The notes: generated by a model from the letters alone, not told the origin. Shown: positions 1 through 8,587, counted from the stretch's first letter. The stretch: 64,000 bases of DNA from Allomuricauda sp. M10 (GCF_020782875.1 NZ_JAJGBN010000001.1:1-64000), one strand, 5' to 3'. Translations and numbers: made by a program.

Positions 1-84
1 GTATTTGAAAAGTATACTATGTGATTTAAAAGTTTACGTATTAAAATCTGAGAGTCAGTTTAGTTATTTGTTAGTTAATGCAAG

Positions 85-118
85 TCCAACCCAATTTATT
101 TGGGTTGGATTTCTTATT
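85..118 (+). terminator. Possible intrinsic terminator of a gene left of the window
   Basis: A perfect 10-bp inverted repeat (85-94 with 100-109, loop TTTAT) is followed by a T-rich tail. No gene in the window ends into it from the left, so it probably closes something upstream of base 1. The 1-84 and 110-170 stretches show no convincing gene. Confidence 0.55.
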
Positions 119-170
119 CAAAACAGAAATATGTAGAAAGGAGGTGCAAATCCCTCAGCGCCCACAATCT

Positions 171-211
171 AAAAGCGGTCAAATCCAATGATTTGACCGC
201 TTTTGTTTTTT
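171..211. terminator. Strong intrinsic terminator, probably bidirectional
   Basis: A perfect 15-bp inverted repeat (171-185 with 190-204, loop CAAT) is followed on the plus strand by GTTTTTT. The stem itself ends in A/T runs, so it can also stop minus-strand transcription leaving the nitroreductase gene, which ends 65 nt away at 276. Confidence 0.8.
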
Positions 212-275
212 GGTGCCATTTCAAGACGTCACTTTTGGGAATCAATGTTGTCTTTGGCATTAGAAAATCCAATTG

Positions 276-905
276 TCATATTTCCTCAAAAAGAACGTCT
301 TTTGTTTTACGCACTTTTGTTCTGAACTGCGTATGATCTTTCGTTGACCGATACCCGACCGGGGCAATTACCGCAGCATTCAATCCTTTTTGGTCAAGTC
401 CAAGAATGGCATTGAACTTTTCTTGCTCAAACCCTTCCATTGGGCACGAATCAATTTTAAGTTCTGCACATGCGGTCAATAGATTGGAAAGTGCCAAATA
501 GGTTTGCTTTTCGGACCAAGTTTGCCAAGCTGAATCTGATTTTTCGGACAAACTATTCTTGATAAGATTACTGTAGCCGTTCAGTTTTTCCAAGGGTGTT
601 CCTTGTATTTGGGAAGTTGCTTGAATGTATTCGTCAATATGCTCATTTTTTCTTTCGGTGTAATTACAGAACACGAAAATATGGGAGGCATCGGTCAATT
701 GTACTTGGTCCCATGCCGCTTCCCTTAGTCTATTCTTGAGCTCTTTGTTTTTAATGATCAGAACCTTATAAAGTTGTAGTCCATAAGACGATACTGATAG
801 CTGTACAGCCTCCTTTAGTTTCTCCAGATCTCCCTCTTTAATTGTTTTGGATGCATCAAATATTTTTGTTGCATAGCGCCATTTTAAGTCTTCCAATAAA
901 TCCAT
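276..905 (-). CDS. NAD(P)H-dependent nitroreductase-family oxidoreductase
   Basis: 209 residues, the usual length of an NfsB-type FMN flavoprotein that reduces nitro, quinone or related electrophiles with NAD(P)H in the cytosol. The N-terminal WRYATK stretch (residues 9-14) carries the Arg typical of the FMN phosphate-binding start of the family, and the C-terminal GYRS (about 183-186) precedes the Arg/Lys-rich FMN-binding end. It lies 39 nt downstream of the DMT transporter gene and is probably co-transcribed from the promoter at 1415-1422. The family is clear; the natural substrate is not. Confidence 0.85.
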   Translation of the reverse strand: MDLLEDLKWRYATKIFDASKTIKEGDLEKLKEAVQLSVSSYGLQLYKVLIIKNKELKNRLREAAWDQVQLTDASHIFVFCNYTERKNEHIDEYIQATSQIQGTPLEKLNGYSNLIKNSLSEKSDSAWQTWSEKQTYLALSNLLTACAELKIDSCPMEGFEQEKFNAILGLDQKGLNAAVIAPVGYRSTKDHTQFRTKVRKTKDVLFEEI

Positions 906-944
906 TGTCTTCTGTTTTTAAATTATTTTATTCATTGTTTTCAA

Positions 945-1394
945 CTAGCTCTTATTGATCAATAAGATTCCAAAGGTCATCGCCAGCAACCCGAATGCCC
1001 TTTTTATAACAATGGGCTCTTGTGGCAATCCAAACCATCCATAATGCCCGGCAACCGCAGAAAAAATAAGCTGTCCAAAAAGGCCTATGGAAATCATGGT
1101 AGATATGCCAAGTTTTGGGATGGTATAGTAATAAAGCCCAATGCCAATGACACTGAAAAGTGCCCCGGTGAACCATAGATATTTGGGGATGTTCAGTAAA
1201 TGTGATGCTTTTGGAAAGTCTTTGACAGTCAAGACAACTACCAACAGGGCGAAAAGCATACTAAAAAAGAATGTTGTTAGGGAAGCCAGCAAAGGATTTT
1301 TGAGTTGAACACCCAGTTGTGCGTTCAATCCCCCTTGCATGGCCAAGAACACCCCGCCTATAAAAGCCAATAAAATGTTGATATACTGGTTCAT
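945..1394 (-). CDS. DMT-superfamily transporter, YdcZ type
   Basis: 149 residues with four hydrophobic segments and an N-terminal GGVFLAMQGGLNAQLG stretch, matching the small YdcZ/DUF606 branch of the drug/metabolite transporters, which are half the size of EamA proteins and are thought to dimerise in the inner membrane. Substrate unknown. The gene is first in a two-gene unit with the nitroreductase; the pairing of an oxidoreductase with an exporter suggests detoxification (inference). The start codon lies about 15 nt from the predicted transcription start set by the TAGTTTTG box. Confidence 0.82.
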   Translation of the reverse strand: MNQYINILLAFIGGVFLAMQGGLNAQLGVQLKNPLLASLTTFFFSMLFALLVVVLTVKDFPKASHLLNIPKYLWFTGALFSVIGIGLYYYTIPKLGISTMISIGLFGQLIFSAVAGHYGWFGLPQEPIVIKRAFGLLAMTFGILLINKS

Positions 1395-1414
1395 GACCCT
1401 ACTGTTTGATGGAT

Positions 1415-1488
1415 CAAAACTAGCAGGATCTCTTTTGGGAAATCTTAAGGTACATTAAGAAACAAGAACGGGTATGGGTCTAATTTTG
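1415..1488. promoter_or_regulatory. Bidirectional promoter with palindromic Crp/Fnr-type operator (site A)
   Basis: Operator TCTTAA-GGTACA-TTAAGA at 1443-1460 is a perfect palindrome of 6-bp half-sites. A minus-strand -7 box TAGTTTTG (1422 to 1415) and a plus-strand -7 box TAATTTTG (1481-1488) each begin exactly 29.5 nt from the operator centre. It would drive the transporter/nitroreductase pair leftward and the serine hydrolase run rightward. The same spacing recurs at five more sites up to 14.2 kb. Sequence is seen; regulator assignment is inference. Confidence 0.7.
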
Positions 1489-1518
1489 GTTGCTGTTTTA
1501 ATCACCAATTACCTGCTT

Positions 1519-1564
1519 TCTTAACCAAAGTCAATGAATAAGATGACATCACAAAATAGCTTTG
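1519..1564 (+). promoter_or_regulatory. Second promoter with operator half-sites (site E1)
   Basis: TCTTAA-CCAAAG-TCAATG (1519-1536) followed by TAGCTTTG (1557-1564), again with 29.5 nt from centre to box. A 21-nt stretch around it (1518-1538) is identical to 11963-11983 upstream of the DUF4386 gene, including the distance to the -7 box. The transcript would start about 2 nt before the ATG at 1572, so it would be nearly leaderless. Confidence 0.62.
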
Positions 1565-1571
1565 CTGAATT

Positions 1572-3032
1572 ATGAAAAAGTCAAAAAGTAAATATTGCGC
1601 CACTGTATTTCTAGGGGTGCAAAACCTCATTTTTTGGGTGATGTCGGTTTGTCCGATACTGGGTTTTGGTCAACTGTCCGATCAATCCAAGAATCAGATT
1701 GATTCATTGTTCATGGATTGGGAGTTGGGAAACCATCCCGGCGGAGTGGTGGGTGTCATGCAATCTGATGAACTTGTCTATTTGAATTCCTTTGGAAACG
1801 CCAGTTTGGAATATACGGTTCCCAATACGAAGACTACTTTGTTCAACATTGGGTCCATATCAAAACAATTTACGGCAATGGGTATCGTAATTCTTCAAGA
1901 ACGAGGATTATTGTCTTTGGATGACCAGGTTCAACAGTATTTTCCTGGGTTTCCAATTTTTCATAACCCCATCAATATAAGACATTTACTACAGCACACA
2001 AGTGGATTAAGGGATTTTCATGATTTAATGGCATTGGCCGGTTGGCGTGGTGATGACTATAGAAACAATGAGGATATCTTAAGAGTGGTTCAAATGCAAA
2101 CCGATTTGAATTTTGCACCTGGTGAAAAGTTCATGTATTCCAATACGGGATATGTTGTTCTTGCGGAAATCATTGAAAAAGTCACTGGGGAGGATTTCAA
2201 AATTTGGATGAAAAACAATGTTTTTGAGCCTTTGCAAATGCACAGTACCTATGTGGAGGACAATTATCAGCGTGTTGTTTCCAATAGGGCCACATCGTAC
2301 TATCATAGTCACGATAAGGTGTTTGAAATGGCCCAGGGCTATTGGGCATATACAGGTGCCGGGAATATGTATTCCACAGCTGGGGACCTGTTGAGGTGGT
2401 CCGCTAATTTTTATACCTCCAAGGAAGGTTGGCAAAGGCCATTTGAAATCCTACAAACTTTAACCCGGTTGAATAATGGCACCATTAATAATTATGGTTA
2501 TGGAATTTATGTGGATGAAAAGTTCAAAAAAAAGAGGATCCAGCATGCAGGAGTGGTAGGCGGCTATAGAACCTTCTTGAGTGTTTATCCGGATGAGGAA
2601 TTGAACATTGTGGTATTGACCAATTTTTCGAACGCACCGTTTGGTGAAAGAGCGGATGATATTGCTGGGATCTTATTTTCAAAATCCAATGAAAGAGCAG
2701 GCCTGTTTCCCAATTCAAAAGTTGGGGAGAAGATGGAAGATCAATCCAAGCCATTATCGAATTTAAGCGATTTCACAGGCACATTTTATAGCTCTGAAAT
2801 TGATACTTATTACACTTTTTATGTAGCGGACAATGCCTTAAAATGCTCCCATATCCGGCTTGGGGAATTTGTGATAGAGGAAATGGGTAATGATATGTTT
2901 AAAAGTAGTTGGCCTCTTGAAACCATAAAGATGTCACGCAATCTACATGGTGAAGTGGCTGGTTTTTATGCATCCACCGGGAGAGTTAAAAATTTGAGGT
3001 TCAAAAAAATCAAATCATCATCAATCAATTAA
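1572..3032 (+). CDS. Secreted serine hydrolase, class C beta-lactamase/penicillin-binding-protein fold
   Basis: 486 residues with an N-terminal hydrophobic export signal (about residues 10-34). The active-site set of the beta-lactamase (PF00144) family is complete: S95-x-x-K98, Y189-S-N191 and H325-A-G327. Such proteins are periplasmic esterases, D-aminopeptidases or peptidases rather than true antibiotic-hydrolysing enzymes. The C-terminal 110 residues after the catalytic domain form a small beta-rich extension, common in Bacteroidota members. It heads a plus-strand run of secreted enzymes, with 4 nt to the next gene, and has two candidate promoters (-7 boxes at 1481 and 1557). Confidence 0.85.
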   Translation: MKKSKSKYCATVFLGVQNLIFWVMSVCPILGFGQLSDQSKNQIDSLFMDWELGNHPGGVVGVMQSDELVYLNSFGNASLEYTVPNTKTTLFNIGSISKQFTAMGIVILQERGLLSLDDQVQQYFPGFPIFHNPINIRHLLQHTSGLRDFHDLMALAGWRGDDYRNNEDILRVVQMQTDLNFAPGEKFMYSNTGYVVLAEIIEKVTGEDFKIWMKNNVFEPLQMHSTYVEDNYQRVVSNRATSYYHSHDKVFEMAQGYWAYTGAGNMYSTAGDLLRWSANFYTSKEGWQRPFEILQTLTRLNNGTINNYGYGIYVDEKFKKKRIQHAGVVGGYRTFLSVYPDEELNIVVLTNFSNAPFGERADDIAGILFSKSNERAGLFPNSKVGEKMEDQSKPLSNLSDFTGTFYSSEIDTYYTFYVADNALKCSHIRLGEFVIEEMGNDMFKSSWPLETIKMSRNLHGEVAGFYASTGRVKNLRFKKIKSSSIN

Positions 3033-3036
3033 TATC

Positions 3037-4365
3037 ATGAAAACAGCGGTCATCAGATGTTTGTTGTTCGTATTGGGCTTGGCCTTTGGGTATGGTCAAA
3101 ACGATACTATCATCATTCAAAATGTAAATGTAATCCCCTTGCACGAGGAAGCTGTATGGGAAAATCAAACAGTGGTAATTTCTGACGGCAAAATATTGAA
3201 AGTATCCGTTTCAATCGATACATCGGTGTACCGGTCGTCCAAAGTAATTGATGGTACAGGAAGATATTTGATACCAGGATTGAGTGAAATGCATTATCAT
3301 TGGCGCAACAAACAAGGTGGGATTTCCCGCGACTTCAAATTGTTGTTGGCCAATGGTGTTACCACGGTACGAAACATGGCGGAATACGATTGGCAGGACC
3401 ATATTGCAATACGCGACAGCATAAACAACAGCCAATTGATGGGACCTAATTATTATACGGCCGGACCCTATTTGCAATCTAGTGATTTAAAATCAAGTGC
3501 CGAGGTAAAAAAGGTAATTGAACTTCACCATAAAAAAGGGTTTGACTTTATAAAGATTGCAGACAATCTACCCAAAGAAATTTATCTGGAAGTTTTAGAA
3601 ACCGCACAAACATATAATATTCCGGTGGTGGGACATGCACAACGGGAGATGGGCTTGGAGTTTTCACTTCGAATGAAATCCATTGAACATGTGGAGGAGT
3701 TTGTGTATTTGGTTGATGAAGAACAAAGAGACGATGATGGGTTCTTGCAGGATGCGGTGGAACAGATTAAAAACAGTGGAATTACAATTGCCCCTACTTT
3801 GGTGGTCTTTGATATGATCGTGAAGAGTTTGGATGACAAAAGCTTTTTGAAACTTGGTAAGGGGAATACAACAAAATATATGCTGAATGGAGATTATGGG
3901 TATTGGGCTTCGGATGAAAATCCTTATCGACAAAATTTAAAGGGAAAGGTAATCAACGGAAAGGATGCATTGCCTTTACTTGAAGGCTATTTCGAATGGA
4001 TGAAAAAATTCACGAAAATGTTGGCAGATGCCGATGTGCCCCTGATGACCGGAAGCGATACCTTTGGATTTGTGGTGCCAGGGTTTTCATTACACGAAGA
4101 ATTCCAATTCCTGCAAGAAGCAGGTCTTTCGCCCTATCAAATTTTAAGGGCAAGTACAGTTGTGCCTGCCCGCTATTTGGGGTCAATAGCCACGGAAGGC
4201 ACTATTTCCGAAGGAAAAAATGCCAATTTGGTCCTATTGAACAAAAATCCCTTGGAGAATATAGCCAATACCAAATCCATTGAAGGTGTTGTGTTAAAGG
4301 GGGAGTGGTTCGACCGCCACCGATTGGACCATCTTTTGGAGGAAGTACAACTTTTGAATCAATAA
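3037..4365 (+). CDS. Secreted amidohydrolase, imidazolonepropionase-like
   Basis: 442 residues with a signal peptide ending near G20-Q21. The metal-dependent amidohydrolase pattern is present: H86-x-H88 at the end of the first beta-strand, a GHAQ histidine and an EHVEE histidine in the middle, and a TGSDT aspartate near residue 340, followed by the LRASTVVPARYLG stretch that marks the end of the barrel in this family. It would hydrolyse C-N bonds of cyclic or peptide-like amides in the periplasm (prolidase- or imidazolonepropionase-like); substrate unknown. It sits 4 nt after the serine hydrolase, so the two are surely co-transcribed. Confidence 0.85.
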   Translation: MKTAVIRCLLFVLGLAFGYGQNDTIIIQNVNVIPLHEEAVWENQTVVISDGKILKVSVSIDTSVYRSSKVIDGTGRYLIPGLSEMHYHWRNKQGGISRDFKLLLANGVTTVRNMAEYDWQDHIAIRDSINNSQLMGPNYYTAGPYLQSSDLKSSAEVKKVIELHHKKGFDFIKIADNLPKEIYLEVLETAQTYNIPVVGHAQREMGLEFSLRMKSIEHVEEFVYLVDEEQRDDDGFLQDAVEQIKNSGITIAPTLVVFDMIVKSLDDKSFLKLGKGNTTKYMLNGDYGYWASDENPYRQNLKGKVINGKDALPLLEGYFEWMKKFTKMLADADVPLMTGSDTFGFVVPGFSLHEEFQFLQEAGLSPYQILRASTVVPARYLGSIATEGTISEGKNANLVLLNKNPLENIANTKSIEGVVLKGEWFDRHRLDHLLEEVQLLNQ

Positions 4366-4386
4366 GTCATTAAATTGAAATTTCCC

Positions 4387-4719
4387 ATGCCACATTTTGT
4401 ATTGGACTGTTCCCAAACTGTTATAGAATCGCAATGCCCGGAATCCATAATGCAATTGGTTTACAAAACCGCTGAATCCACAGGGTTATTTTACCCAGCG
4501 GATATAAAAGTGAGAATCAACCCGTTTGAGCTATATATGGTCGGAAATTCCAAGGAAAATTTTATTCACATTTTTGCCAATATCATGGAGGGTAGGACCA
4601 CGGAACAAAAAGCAAATTTGTCTAGGCAGATTGTTTTGGAACTGAAAGCCATGTTTCCTGAGATTCCCATTATTTCCATCAATATCAGGGATTTTGAAAA
4701 GGCCACCTACTGTAACTAA
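4387..4719 (+). CDS. Tautomerase of the 5-carboxymethyl-2-hydroxymuconate isomerase family
   Basis: 110 residues starting MPHF, as in E. coli HpcD, where Met removal exposes the catalytic Pro1. An upstream TTG at 4375 would keep the frame open but would bury that proline, so ATG 4387 is chosen. This family isomerises 2-hydroxymuconate-type enols in homoprotocatechuate breakdown, but no other gene of that pathway is here. It has no signal peptide, unlike its neighbours, so it would act in the cytosol. It lies 21 nt after the amidohydrolase and 21 nt before the esterase gene, on the same strand. Confidence 0.78.
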   Translation: MPHFVLDCSQTVIESQCPESIMQLVYKTAESTGLFYPADIKVRINPFELYMVGNSKENFIHIFANIMEGRTTEQKANLSRQIVLELKAMFPEIPIISINIRDFEKATYCN

Positions 4720-4740
4720 AAGATGGTTTAAATTTATTGT

Positions 4741-5871
4741 ATGAAGACAAAATCGATCATATCCATAATCACTATTGTTTTAATGGTCATGAACCTACAA
4801 TCGCAAACAAACGTCAAGGAGAATGTTGTGGGTTCCATTCATCTGATCAATTCAGAGTTTTTGGAGGAAGAGCAGGAAGTGCAAATATATCTGCCTGCCA
4901 GTTATCAAGATTCTGACAAAAAATACCCGGTAGTCTATATTTTGGATGGCCAACGGTTCTTTTTGCATGTGGTCAGTTTGAGTCAATCGTTCCAACAATT
5001 TCAATTGGCACCTGAATTTATCATTGTAGGGATCAAGAATTCGTATCCTCAAAGGTTTCAATATTTTGGGGAAGAAAAGGAGACTTTCAAAAGCTTTATA
5101 AAAGAGGAATTGTTGCCTTACGTGAACCAACAATTCAGGGCCAACGGTGAGCAACTGCTTTTTGGTTGGGAGTATGGTGGAAGTTTTACTTTTGATGTGC
5201 TGTTGAAAGAACCATCACTTTTTAACGCCTATTTGATGGCGAGTCCATATCCCATTTTTGATGCGATTGACGGCATGGACACAACGGTAAACATTAATGC
5301 CAAGCTCTATTTTGCCGTGAGCCCAGATGAATATGATGTTAGGCACAGCACCGAAAAATTGAACGACAAACTGAGATCACAGCCTATTGAAGGTCTTGCA
5401 TGGAAATATTTTGAGTTTGAGCTTGAAGAACACCGCTCCACAGGCTACCCTACCTTATACCATGGTCTTCGGGACTACTTTAAATATTATCAGGAGTTTG
5501 AAACGAACAACCTTAAAAAATTTATGGCTGCTGGAGGCATGGATTTCGCTTATTCTTATGCCGAGCAAAGGGCTAAAAAATATGGATTTTCATCGGAACT
5601 CTCCCTTTGGTCGCGTTTTACCATTGTTCGAAGTGCCATGCGCGCCGATGATTTTGAGCAGTTTGAGATCCTGTTGAGTGCCCTGGGCAATAAAATCTTT
5701 ATAAGTGAACTGGTGGAAAATCGGGACTATGCCGTATCCCAAATCGCCATATTTTATGAAAAGCACCATCGGTTTCAAGAAGCTGTGGAACTCTATGATA
5801 TCTTATTAAAAAAATATCCGGATTCGGAAAATTTGTTGACCAGAAAACAGAGCGCAGCATCAAAACTCTAA
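4741..5871 (+). CDS. Secreted esterase-fold (IroE/Fes-like) protein lacking the serine nucleophile
   Basis: 376 residues: signal peptide (about 1-22), a putative esterase alpha/beta-hydrolase domain (PF00756; ILDG at 67-70, about residues 30-265), and a helical TPR-like C-terminus. At the nucleophile elbow, where G-x-S-x-G is expected, it reads G142-W-E144-Y-G146, so Ser is replaced by Glu. The C-terminal histidine region (EEHRSTGYPTLYHGL) is kept. It may be a non-catalytic binding protein or use different chemistry. The neighbour downstream is a paralogue that does keep its serine. Confidence 0.8.
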   Translation: MKTKSIISIITIVLMVMNLQSQTNVKENVVGSIHLINSEFLEEEQEVQIYLPASYQDSDKKYPVVYILDGQRFFLHVVSLSQSFQQFQLAPEFIIVGIKNSYPQRFQYFGEEKETFKSFIKEELLPYVNQQFRANGEQLLFGWEYGGSFTFDVLLKEPSLFNAYLMASPYPIFDAIDGMDTTVNINAKLYFAVSPDEYDVRHSTEKLNDKLRSQPIEGLAWKYFEFELEEHRSTGYPTLYHGLRDYFKYYQEFETNNLKKFMAAGGMDFAYSYAEQRAKKYGFSSELSLWSRFTIVRSAMRADDFEQFEILLSALGNKIFISELVENRDYAVSQIAIFYEKHHRFQEAVELYDILLKKYPDSENLLTRKQSAASKL

Positions 5872-5899
5872 AAAGTCAAATTTAAAAGTGAAAGATAGA

Positions 5900-7108
5900 A
5901 TGAAATATGGAATGCCTTTGCTGGTATTGATGCTGATAGCTTCCCATCAATTTTTTGCCCAAAGCACGGTTGAACAGTTGGAAGTAAACTCGAAATACTT
6001 GCAGGAAACGAGAAAGGTCCATGTGGTATTACCAGAAAAGTATGGGCAATCCACCAAAGAATACCCTCTTATTTTTGTGTTGGACCATGAGCTGTTGTTC
6101 AATACCACCGCTGCAATTTCCGCCCAATTGAGCGCCACTTCCCGAATGCCGGAATCCATTGTTGTTTCCTTGGTCGCCGGTAGTCAACATCGCAATTATT
6201 TTGCGCCAAATTTATACAACAATCATCGGGACCGTGCATATAACTATGGTGGTCATCAGGATAATTTTTTAGGCTTTATCGAAAATGAACTGTTGCCGCT
6301 TTTGGAGAAAAAATACAGACTTGCCAAGTTTAGAATGGTTGTCGGGTTTTCACCCTCTTCGGTTATTGCATTACATACTTTGTTGAACAAACCCGTATTG
6401 TTCCAGGCCTATATCTGCTTGGCAGCCGGGAATATCATTGGTGATGGCTATGCCAAAGATACTCGGCTGATAGAAACATTGGAGGAACTGTACAACAACC
6501 CAGGGATACCGGAACATTATCTTTATGTGGTATCGGGGGGCAAGGATGCAGAAAGTCAGCCTTACATTATTTCCAATGTTGAGGATTTTAATACGAAATT
6601 GACCAAGGCCGATCTATCCAAGGGTCATGCAAAGGCAGAAATTCTTTATGGGGAAGGCCATACCGATGTGGTGTTGCCCGGGTTGATCTCCGCCTTTAAT
6701 TTTATTTTTCCAAGGGACAAGTGGGTTGTGGATTATTTGGATTTGATAGAACAGGAAGGATCAGCCAAGGAAAATATCCTTCATTTTTACGACCAACTGT
6801 CCAAGACCTACAACTTTCAAATTTATCCCAACGTGGATAGATTGTACAGCATGAGTTGTCTGAAAAATATTGGGCGACGATTGTTGGGAACAAATAAAGA
6901 AGCGGAAGCCATAGAACTTTACGAATATTGGACAGCTTTGTATCCCCAATCCCATTCGGCCCATTATTATTTAGGGATGGCCTACAAAGCAGCGGATAGG
7001 CTTAAAATGGCCAAAGAGTCCTTTAGCCGGTCCTATACCATAGCAATGCTTCAAAATAGTGAAGATGCAGCGCTGTACAAAAGGGCCCTAGAAGAATTGA
7101 ATAATTAA
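5900..7108 (+). CDS. Secreted esterase-fold (IroE/Fes-like) hydrolase with TPR-like tail
   Basis: 402 residues from ATG 5900 (an in-frame GTG at 5888 is possible); the ATG gives a clean signal peptide ending near FFAQ (18-21). The putative esterase domain has the nucleophile elbow G149-F-S151-P-S, ILDG-like VLDH at 60-63, and a late histidine in GEGHTD. The last 110 residues contain two TPR-like helical pairs (AHYYLGMAYKA). It is a tandem paralogue of the preceding gene with 28 nt between them. Likely a periplasmic ester or peptide hydrolase. Confidence 0.82.
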   Translation: MKYGMPLLVLMLIASHQFFAQSTVEQLEVNSKYLQETRKVHVVLPEKYGQSTKEYPLIFVLDHELLFNTTAAISAQLSATSRMPESIVVSLVAGSQHRNYFAPNLYNNHRDRAYNYGGHQDNFLGFIENELLPLLEKKYRLAKFRMVVGFSPSSVIALHTLLNKPVLFQAYICLAAGNIIGDGYAKDTRLIETLEELYNNPGIPEHYLYVVSGGKDAESQPYIISNVEDFNTKLTKADLSKGHAKAEILYGEGHTDVVLPGLISAFNFIFPRDKWVVDYLDLIEQEGSAKENILHFYDQLSKTYNFQIYPNVDRLYSMSCLKNIGRRLLGTNKEAEAIELYEYWTALYPQSHSAHYYLGMAYKAADRLKMAKESFSRSYTIAMLQNSEDAALYKRALEELNN

Positions 7109-7124
7109 TAATCATTCAAGAAAA

Positions 7125-7589
7125 ATGAAACTAAAACATATCCTTTTTTTTATGGTTTGGTGCATTGGTACCCATTTGATTACTGCACAGCAAGGCGAAA
7201 CCATTGTTCCCGGTGAAAGGATCACCAACCTTTTGGAACAATATTACCAAATGAACCTTAAGGTTTTTCAAGCGGATTCCACACCCGAGGACATTGACAA
7301 CATTTTTGAACTGTTCACGGACGATTTTACCTATGTGCATCCCAATTATGGTGGGGTTTACACCCGTGAAGACCTGTTTAACGGTTACGTGCGCAACCAG
7401 AAAAACGGGGGCTATGATGGCAGTGTAGTGAACATTAAGGTGGAGAACAAAATTTTGGGGCTCAATGCGGTGGCCGTAAGCAAACGGTTCATGACAAAGG
7501 AAGCAGGCAAAATTGTACAAGGTGAAGCCCAAATGGCCCTTTTTGAGTTTAGGGATGGAAAGATTTATAGGATCACGGAGTTTTGGTGA
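7125..7589 (+). CDS. Secreted NTF2-like/SnoaL-like protein
   Basis: 154 residues with a signal peptide ending TAQQ (about 20-23) and a single NTF2-like alpha+beta cone: an N-terminal helix with YYQ, the FTDDFTYVHP strand typical of polyketide cyclase/SnoaL relatives, and a C-terminal sheet ending in GKIYRITEFW. The fold is used for small hydrophobic ligand binding or isomerase activity; the role here is unknown. It is last in the tightly spaced run (16 nt after the esterase). A decayed copy of its C-terminal 45 residues lies at 8588-8755. Confidence 0.78.
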   Translation: MKLKHILFFMVWCIGTHLITAQQGETIVPGERITNLLEQYYQMNLKVFQADSTPEDIDNIFELFTDDFTYVHPNYGGVYTREDLFNGYVRNQKNGGYDGSVVNIKVENKILGLNAVAVSKRFMTKEAGKIVQGEAQMALFEFRDGKIYRITEFW

Positions 7590-7666
7590 CAAGTTGATTC
7601 GTTTTTTTGGAGTACTACCTTTTAAGTCAATGATGAATTTTTGAACAATTTTGATTTTTCTTAGCA

Positions 7667-8581
7667 ATGAAAACTCAGATTATGAAAGTGAAAAAAAACA
7701 TTGAATTTTTGGTGCTGGCATTTGTGCCAATTATATATGGTTGCGATACTAATAACCAAAGTGTAGAAAAAGGTGATTCATCAACCGCAAATGAAAACCT
7801 GTACTTTGGGTATAAGCCACCAGGATTAACTCCTGAAATTTTTATTCCCAAAAAGAGTACTTCTGAGGGTTGGAAATTAGGGAATGAGGACGCATTGGAA
7901 ATGGAAGAGTTTTACTTCACTTACTCAGGTGACGACCTCTTTCAGCCGGCTGTTGTGGTTTTTCGGAATGAAGGCAGTTATTACAGATCGAACAAATACA
8001 GTTTTCACCATAATGGGAATGAAAATAGCGACATCTTATACTCAAGACAATATTATATTGAACGAACAGCTACTGGTTGGTCAAAATTGAAAACCCTGGG
8101 CCCAATGTTTGACAGGGAAGATTGGGGCATTATGGTGATGTCAGTATCCTCTAAAGGGACTATGGTCTTTGACGATTATAAAAATAATGATGTGCTCCGC
8201 ATATCAACGATTAAAGATGGCAAGCGTGAAGAACCAAAACTGCTCGGTCAGGATATTAACACAGGGAGATGGACGGCCCATCCCTTTATTGCACCTGATG
8301 ATTCCTTCATAATATGGGGTAGCGAGCGAGAAGATGGGTATGGCAAGTCTGACAATTATATCAGTTTTAAACAACAAGATGGTTCATATGGTTCGGCTAT
8401 TAATATGGGAGATAAGATAAATTCAGAACTAGTTGAAAGTGGTGCAAGGTTATCCCCTGATGGAAAATATTTATTTTTTAGTAGGTCAGAAGAAAAAGTT
8501 AAGGAAGATGGAAGTACATACTGGGAGTCAAAAAAATATTGGGTTGATGCAAAAATCATTGAACAGTTAAGACCTCAATAA
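7667..8581 (+). CDS. Lipoprotein with PD40/WD40-like beta-propeller repeats
   Basis: 304 residues with an N-terminal lipobox (IIYGC, Cys near residue 26; ATG 7682 is an alternative start). Downstream are PD40-type blades, seen best as APDDSFIIWGSERE and LSPDGKYLFFSRSEE, as in TolB-like propellers. Such lipoproteins are membrane-anchored binding proteins; ligand unknown. It is separated from the hydrolase run by 77 nt, so it may have its own promoter, though no good -7 box was found. Confidence 0.75.
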   Translation: MKTQIMKVKKNIEFLVLAFVPIIYGCDTNNQSVEKGDSSTANENLYFGYKPPGLTPEIFIPKKSTSEGWKLGNEDALEMEEFYFTYSGDDLFQPAVVVFRNEGSYYRSNKYSFHHNGNENSDILYSRQYYIERTATGWSKLKTLGPMFDREDWGIMVMSVSSKGTMVFDDYKNNDVLRISTIKDGKREEPKLLGQDINTGRWTAHPFIAPDDSFIIWGSEREDGYGKSDNYISFKQQDGSYGSAINMGDKINSELVESGARLSPDGKYLFFSRSEEKVKEDGSTYWESKKYWVDAKIIEQLRPQ

Positions 8582-8587
8582 TAAAAT

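Noticed and set aside
139..165. A string like the 3' end of a tRNA (GGTGCAAATCCCTC followed by AGCGCCCAC)
   Set aside because: The T-arm does not pair over five bases with a seven-base loop and no 5' half is found upstream; chance or a very degraded remnant.
100..336. 78-codon plus-strand frame
   Set aside because: It runs through the 171-211 hairpin terminator and into the 3' end of the opposite nitroreductase gene; no domain.
7627..7660. GTCAATGA string upstream of the PD40 lipoprotein, like part of site E1
   Set aside because: No TCTTAA half-site and no TAnnTTTG at the fixed distance.
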